5,358 nucleotides of DNA from JBFKUL01 sp041635755 (GTDB lineage Bacteria > Pseudomonadota > Gammaproteobacteria > Burkholderiales > SG8-39), in contig JBFKUL010000219.1 of assembly GCA_041635755.1 (NCBI GenBank), positions 1-5,358 on the forward strand, read 5' to 3'. Within the stretch, counting starts at the first letter, position 1. Each line of letters opens with the position of its first letter. Below are positions 1-5,358 of the stretch, one piece after another. The notes beneath the pieces were generated by a model that was not told where the DNA came from, did no database searches, and saw nothing but the letters and a program-made list of their open reading frames with translations. The position numbers were made by a program, and so were the translations under genes.

Positions 1-728
1 ACCGCCATCAGGCGCGGCGCGGGCTCGGCTGCGACCAGGCGCCATTTGCGCCCCGCCGGAAAACCGGCCCCGCCGAGGCCCCGCAGGCCCGAGTCTTCCA
101 TGATCCGCGTGATTTCGTCGCGCGAGCGCTTGCCCGCCAGGCACTCGGCGATCAACCGGTAGCCGCCGGCCTTGCGATAGGCCGCATAGCCGACATAGGG
201 CGGCTCCTGGCATCGGGTACGCTTCTGCGCCACTGCATCGCGCACCGTGTTGACGGTCGCATTCGGAATCGGATTCTGACCCACCACCGCGGCGGGCGCG
301 CTCTCGCAGCGGCCGACGCACGGTGCAGGAACTACGCGCACGTCCTTGCCGAGGATCGCGGGCAGTTTATCGAGCAGCGTCTGCGCCCCGGCGAGCTCGC
401 AGGACAGCGAATCGCAGACCCGCACGGTCAGTGCCGGCGGCGCCGCTTCGCCTTCCTTCACGACGTCGAAGTGATGGTAGAAGGTCGCGACTTCATAGAC
501 CGCGGTCAGCGCAAGACGCATCTCCTGCGCCAGCGCCGCGAGGTGCGCGGCCGAGAGATGGCCATAGCGATCCTGGAGCTTGTGCAGATGCTCGATGAGC
601 AGGTCGCGACGGCGCTCTTCGGCGCCCAGGAGTTGGCGAACCTCCTCGAGCGCACGCGGCTCAACCCTGCGCCCCTTGGGCGCCGACCGAACCTTCATGC
701 GCCGCGGCACTGCGGCCGTGCTCGACAT
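1..728 (-). CDS. NAD-dependent formate dehydrogenase beta (diaphorase) subunit, fused NuoE-NuoF type, C-terminus outside window
   Basis: This is the first 242 residues of a subunit that passes electrons from the molybdenum/tungsten formate dehydrogenase catalytic subunit to NAD+ in the cytoplasm. Residues about 25-170 form a NuoE-like domain: a helical part containing TAVYEVATFYHHF (75-87), then a thioredoxin-like [2Fe-2S] site with Cys105-x4-Cys110 (CDSLSC) and Cys137-x3-Cys141 (CVGRC). From about residue 180 a NuoF-like domain begins, with the FMN-loop motif GLRGLGGAGFPAGRKW at 214-229. The rest of NuoF (FMN/NADH pocket and [4Fe-4S] cysteines) lies beyond position 1. The N-terminal fusion matches formate dehydrogenase beta subunits of the Methylobacterium Fdh1B type, which are about 570 residues long, better than complex I, where NuoE and NuoF are separate. 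The ATG at 728-726 is chosen because GAGGAGAG lies 2 bases upstream of it. Catalytic alpha-subunit genes would be expected to the left. Other NAD-reducing diaphorases, such as hydrogenase HoxF types, are a less likely reading. Confidence 0.88.
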   Translation of the reverse strand, partial: MSSTAAVPRRMKVRSAPKGRRVEPRALEEVRQLLGAEERRRDLLIEHLHKLQDRYGHLSAAHLAALAQEMRLALTAVYEVATFYHHFDVVKEGEAAPPALTVRVCDSLSCELAGAQTLLDKLPAILGKDVRVVPAPCVGRCESAPAAVVGQNPIPNATVNTVRDAVAQKRTRCQEPPYVGYAAYRKAGGYRLIAECLAGKRSRDEITRIMEDSGLRGLGGAGFPAGRKWRLVAAEPAPRLMA

Positions 729-730
729 CG

Positions 731-738
731 CTCTCCTC
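731..738 (-). promoter_or_regulatory. Ribosome binding site of the formate dehydrogenase beta gene
   Basis: Read on the minus strand the bases are GAGGAGAG, ending 2 bases before the ATG at 728, with the AGGAG core about 5 bases away. It is the only strong Shine-Dalgarno sequence seen upstream of any start in this window, and it fixes the start of this gene. Confidence 0.7.
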
Positions 739-762
739 GCCCTGCTTCTTGATCTTGCGGGC

Positions 763-768
763 ATTATC
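763..768 (-). promoter_or_regulatory. Predicted -10 element of the formate dehydrogenase promoter
   Basis: The minus strand reads GATAAT, 5 of 6 matches to the sigma-70 -10 consensus. Standard spacing puts the transcription start at an A at position 756, giving a 28-base leader that includes the ribosome binding site. No good -35 hexamer is present at 17 bases, which is usual for promoters activated from a site at -41.5. Such a site is present (791-804). Confidence 0.55.
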
Positions 769-790
769 CGGCAGCGAACGCGTTGCAGAC

Positions 791-804
791 TTGACTGCGG
801 TCAA
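791..804. promoter_or_regulatory. FNR/Dnr-type operator, TTGAC-N4-GTCAA
   Basis: TTGACTGCGGTCAA is a perfect palindrome in both half-sites, and the flanking C and G (790, 805) also pair. FNR recognises TTGAT-N4-ATCAA, and the Dnr/NnrR/Anr relatives accept TTGAC-N4-GTCAA; the CRP site (TGTGA-N6-TCACA) does not match. The centre, 797.5, is 41.5 bases from the start predicted from the GATAAT element, the textbook class II activator position. It therefore most likely activates the formate dehydrogenase operon at low oxygen or in response to nitrogen oxides. The centre is about 105 bases from the amidotransferase start, a less typical distance for control of that gene. Confidence 0.6.
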
Positions 805-847
805 GCGCTGCGGAGCCGTTCCGCGGCGCACGAGGCGCGCGCTTGAC
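800..847. repeat. 9-bp inverted repeat GTCAAGCGC / GCGCTTGAC
   Basis: The right half of the FNR-type box with its flank (GTCAAGCGC, 800-808) recurs as an exact reverse complement at 839-847, with 30 bases between the arms. This gives a third TTGAC half-site in the divergent region. The 30-base spacer is G+C rich and shows no terminator-like U tract. It may be a secondary regulator contact point, or chance in such biased sequence. Confidence 0.3.
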
Positions 848-890
848 GACCTCCCCTACGCCGGCCGCCACAACCAAAGGCGCTTTAGTG

Positions 891-903
891 TATAAGCCGC
901 GCA
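891..903 (+). promoter_or_regulatory. Possible -10 element for a leaderless amidotransferase transcript
   Basis: TATAAG at 891-896 matches the -10 consensus at 5 of 6 positions, in a short AT-rich patch of otherwise G+C-rich DNA. Normal spacing puts +1 at 903, the A of the ATG start codon. No Shine-Dalgarno sequence precedes that ATG. The -35 match is poor (GCCACA at 18-base spacing). Confidence 0.4.
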
Positions 904-1841
904 TGTGCCGCGCACTCCTTTATCTTGGCCAGCCGGTGCTGCTCGACAACCTGCTCTATCAGCCTGATTCGGCGCTGGTGCGGCAGAGCACCATGCCGCG
1001 CATGCTCAACCTGCTGAACCTCGCGGGCTTCGGCCTGCGCGCGTGGGATCCCAGCTCGCACGACGCCGAGCGCCCTTACGCCTACGCTTCGCACGCATTG
1101 CCGGTGTTCGACCGCAATCTCAAGGGCCTGGCCGAAAAGATTCGCGCCAAGTGCGTGTTGGCGCATGTGCGCGGCGTCGCCTACAGCACCGAAGTGGAAA
1201 TCTCGCTGCAGAATGTGCACCCGTTCCAGTTCCCGCGCGTACCCCTGACGCTCGCGCATAACGGCGACCTGGCGCGTTTTCGCGAGCTCAAGCCCCTGAT
1301 CGCGGCGCGCGTGAAGCCCGAGCTTGCATCGCATGTCTCGGGCACCACCGACAGCGAGTGGATCTACGCGTTGCTTCTGTCGCAGCTCGCGGACCCGTAC
1401 GTCAAGCCTGATGGCGAGGAGCTGCTCGAGGCCATCGCGCGTACCTATGCCGTTCTGCGGCAGCTGCGCGGCGAGCTCGGCATCGCCGTTTCCTCGCCCG
1501 TCAACCTGTTCATCACCGACGGCGAGCAGCTTGCCGCGGTGCGTTACTGCTTCGATTTCGGCTGCTACCCGATCGACGGACCGGCCGGTCTGCACGAGCA
1601 AAGCCTCAGCTACCAGACGCTCAACTTCCAGAGCCTGTGGTACACGGCGGGGCGCGAGTACGGGCTGCACGACGGTGAGTGGCGCATGACGGGCGGGAGT
1701 GAACACAGCGACTCGATCCTGGTCGCCTCCGAGCCGCTCACGCGCGATATCGGGGCGTGGGTCGAGCTGCCCGAATACTGCGTGCTGCATGCCACGATTC
1801 GCGACGGCCACCCGGCCCTCCGCATGCAGGAGCTTCCCTAG
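903..1841 (+). CDS. Class II glutamine amidotransferase (YafJ/GATase_4-like)
   Basis: The 312-residue protein has the fold of N-terminal-nucleophile amidotransferases, which release ammonia from glutamine; the acceptor substrate of this subfamily is not known to me. Met1 removal would expose Cys2 (MCRALLYLGQP) as the nucleophile. Other class II signatures are AHVR at 87-90, NVHPF at 104-108, HNGD at 119-122 (the Asn-Gly that forms the oxyanion hole), TTDSE at 148-152 and SILVASEPLT at 271-280 near the end. There is no synthetase or isomerase domain, so it is a stand-alone amidotransferase, somewhat longer than E. coli YafJ (about 255 residues). The ATG at 903 is chosen because catalysis needs Cys at position 2; an in-frame TTG at 843 would add 20 residues and bury it. 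The downstream gene is convergent and the stop codons overlap, so it is probably a single-gene transcript. Confidence 0.87.
   Translation: MCRALLYLGQPVLLDNLLYQPDSALVRQSTMPRMLNLLNLAGFGLRAWDPSSHDAERPYAYASHALPVFDRNLKGLAEKIRAKCVLAHVRGVAYSTEVEISLQNVHPFQFPRVPLTLAHNGDLARFRELKPLIAARVKPELASHVSGTTDSEWIYALLLSQLADPYVKPDGEELLEAIARTYAVLRQLRGELGIAVSSPVNLFITDGEQLAAVRYCFDFGCYPIDGPAGLHEQSLSYQTLNFQSLWYTAGREYGLHDGEWRMTGGSEHSDSILVASEPLTRDIGAWVELPEYCVLHATIRDGHPALRMQELP
1838..1841. other. Shared CTAG holding both convergent stop codons
   Basis: The palindromic CTAG supplies TAG for the plus-strand amidotransferase (1839-1841) and TAG for the minus-strand CNB gene (1840-1838). The two coding regions thus overlap by 4 bases with no intergenic space. 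Any transcription terminator for either gene would have to lie within the other's coding sequence. Confidence 0.85.
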
Positions 1842-2911
1842 TCAGTCGCCACGATCTGGCCCGAATAGGCCACTTCCAGCATGTCGCCCTCGCCGCGGTC
1901 GCCACGCAGCCGCGCCTGGCTGAGCAACCGCGTCAACATGCGGTTGGTCTGCGCAAGCGAGCCGAGCAGGCTGCGGAGGATCACGCGATGGAGCTTCGCA
2001 GCGGCGGCACTTGCGCCGAAGTAGAGCTCGTCGAAGGCGTTCTTGCTCAGCTCGAGCAGCACAGCGGATTCGCGTACGCGCGCGCTCGCCCCATGGGCAC
2101 TGCCTTCGAGCAGGCTCATGAAGCCGAAGAGCTGCCCCGGCCCGAGCACCGCGAGCCGGCGTTCGCGCTCGGCATGCCGCGCGCTGACCTCGACCGCGCC
2201 GCGCACCACGAGGTAGCAGGCGACCGAAGGATGACCCCACGCAAAAACGGCGTGACCGCGCGGCAGCTCGATCAGTGTCGCGCGCGCGCTCAGGCGCTCG
2301 AGCTCGCTGTCGCTGAATTCCTGCAGCGCCGGCAGCAACGGCAGAATGGGTCGATGGTCGTAGCCCACGCGCGTGCGCCGCTCGATGCCGGCAAGCGGAT
2401 CGCTTTCGCCCCCATCGTCGGCGCGACGGTCCTCCGGCGCCGGACACGCCAGCACCTTTTCGTTCAGCCGGCGCAGCTTGCCGCACAGGATCAGCGTGAT
2501 CTCGTGCTGCAGCCGGCGCGAGCCCGTGCCTCGCTGCGCGATCAGCGCGCGGAAATCGTCGCGCTCGACGAACCACCCTTCCAGTGCGCTCGTAGCCACG
2601 ACCGTCGCCGAGCAGATTCCGCGCTCGAGCAGCGCGGTCTCGCCGAACACGCTGCCCGGCCCGATTTCGGCCACCGCAATTGGATCGCCGCCCGGAAGGC
2701 TCACCTGCGCCTCGGCGGTGCCGCTTCGAACCACGAAGGCGCCGCGCGCCGCCTGACCGTGACGCACCAGCCGCGCACCCTTGGCAAAGGACACCGGCCG
2801 CGCGACCGAAAGCAGCAGCGCGCGAGACTCGTCGTTCAGGCGCTGGAGGAGGGGCAGCTCGCTGCCGCGGGTGGCCTCAGGGTCGATCATGGTCAGCGTA
2901 CCGTCAATCAT
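1838..2911 (-). CDS. Protein with two cyclic-nucleotide-binding-like domains, no DNA-binding domain seen
   Basis: The 357-residue soluble protein has two Crp-like beta-roll domains. Domain 1 spans about 20-150, with HGQAARGAFVVRSGTAEA at 51-68 and the cassette FGETALLERGICSATVVA at 89-106. Domain 2 spans about 188-318, with GHPSVACYLVVRGAVEV at 226-242 and the cassette FGFMSLLEGSAHGASA at 262-277. A charged linker (about 155-182) separates them, and a helical tail (about 301-335) follows. No helix-turn-helix, kinase or cyclase domain is visible. The cassette Arg that holds the cyclic phosphate is replaced by Cys100 in domain 1 and His273 in domain 2; the cassette Glu is kept in domain 1 (Glu91) and replaced by Phe264 in domain 2. 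Cyclic nucleotide binding is therefore doubtful. The start is uncertain: neither ATG 2911 nor ATG 2890 has a Shine-Dalgarno sequence. It is divergent from the ligase/acyltransferase gene, so a sensory or regulatory link is possible but only inferred. Confidence 0.82.
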   Translation of the reverse strand: MIDGTLTMIDPEATRGSELPLLQRLNDESRALLLSVARPVSFAKGARLVRHGQAARGAFVVRSGTAEAQVSLPGGDPIAVAEIGPGSVFGETALLERGICSATVVATSALEGWFVERDDFRALIAQRGTGSRRLQHEITLILCGKLRRLNEKVLACPAPEDRRADDGGESDPLAGIERRTRVGYDHRPILPLLPALQEFSDSELERLSARATLIELPRGHAVFAWGHPSVACYLVVRGAVEVSARHAERERRLAVLGPGQLFGFMSLLEGSAHGASARVRESAVLLELSKNAFDELYFGASAAAAKLHRVILRSLLGSLAQTNRMLTRLLSQARLRGDRGEGDMLEVAYSGQIVATD

Positions 2912-2915
2912 TCTA
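2910..2915 (-). promoter_or_regulatory. Possible -10 element overlapping the upstream start of the CNB gene
   Basis: The minus strand reads TAGAAT, 5 of 6 matches to the -10 consensus, and overlaps the first two bases of the ATG at 2911. If it is used, transcription would start near 2904 and translation would begin at the in-frame ATG at 2890, seven codons later (MIDPEATRG). The -35 region is poor, so this is tentative. Confidence 0.25.
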
Positions 2916-2954
2916 CGCGCCGTGTCGCGGCGCTCCGGCCCGGCTGGGATACCA

Positions 2955-2967
2955 TCGGGACTCCCGA
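2955..2967. repeat. 13-bp palindrome TCGGGA-C-TCCCGA in the divergent promoter region
   Basis: A perfect 6-bp inverted repeat with a 1-base centre lies 12 bases before the ligase/acyltransferase start and about 45 bases before the CNB gene start. Its position suits an operator acting on either divergent gene. The loop is too short for an RNA hairpin, so a protein-binding role is more likely than a structural one. No regulator family was recognised, and the G+C-rich background lowers its weight. Confidence 0.3.
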
Positions 2968-2979
2968 CCGGCCGCCGCC

Positions 2980-5358
<2,379 letters not shown>

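Noticed and set aside
791..796. TTGACT read as a plus-strand -35 hexamer for the amidotransferase
   Set aside because: No -10-like sequence lies 16-18 bases downstream. The hexamer is explained by the TTGAC-N4-GTCAA palindrome.
323..846. Several short plus-strand open frames opposite the formate dehydrogenase gene
   Set aside because: They are Arg/Ala-rich shadows. The minus strand encodes the NuoE cysteine motifs continuously through this stretch.
843..902. A TTG start 20 codons upstream of the amidotransferase
   Set aside because: It would place the nucleophile cysteine at position 22 instead of 2, which is incompatible with the N-terminal-nucleophile mechanism unless processed. It also lacks a ribosome binding site.
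885..1811. A 308-codon minus-strand open frame antisense to the amidotransferase
   Set aside because: It has no recognisable motif, and the plus-strand frame carries the complete set of class II amidotransferase residues.
2896..2918. Inverted repeat GCGTA...TACGC with a 13-base spacer near the CNB gene start
   Set aside because: The arms are only 5 bp and lie partly in coding sequence. Such matches are expected by chance in this base composition.

Overview
The window comes from a very G+C-rich genome. Its codons are strongly biased to G or C at the third position, and both strands are full of long shadow reading frames. The fused NuoE-NuoF type formate dehydrogenase beta subunit, the MCRALLYLGQP-type amidotransferase and an ACP/ligase/acyltransferase fusion together suggest a proteobacterium, most likely a betaproteobacterium (Burkholderiales/Rhodocyclales-like). 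This placement rests on family resemblance from memory, not on a search.

Layout from left to right. (1) Positions 1-728, minus strand: the 5' part of a gene for the diaphorase (beta) subunit of an NAD-dependent molybdenum/tungsten formate dehydrogenase. Its 3' end lies outside the window. (2) Positions 729-902: a compact divergent control region. It holds a perfect FNR/Dnr-type palindrome (TTGAC-N4-GTCAA) that sits at -41.5 from the start predicted by a GATAAT -10 element of the formate dehydrogenase gene. It also holds a TATAAG -10-like element placed so that the opposite gene would give a leaderless mRNA. (3) Positions 903-1841, plus strand: a class II glutamine amidotransferase with Cys2 as nucleophile. 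(4) Positions 1838-2911, minus strand: a protein with two cyclic-nucleotide-binding (CNB) folds, no visible DNA-binding domain, and degenerate phosphate-binding cassettes. Its stop codon overlaps the amidotransferase stop in a shared CTAG. (5) About 2912-2979: a short divergent promoter region with a 13-bp palindrome. (6) Position 2980 to the window end, plus strand: an open reading frame of at least 793 codons that joins an acyl carrier protein domain, a fatty acyl-AMP ligase-like adenylation domain, a membrane segment and the start of a PlsC-type acyltransferase. It is cut by the window edge.

The fusion protein looks like a self-contained route to activate a free fatty acid with ATP, load it on its own carrier domain and esterify it to a lipid acceptor at the membrane. 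The CNB protein is its divergent neighbour and could be its sensor or regulator, but only position supports that. The formate dehydrogenase supplies NADH from formate and appears to be under an oxygen- or nitrogen-oxide-responsive Crp/Fnr-family activator. No RNA genes, insertion sequences, CRISPR arrays or convincing intrinsic terminators were seen.
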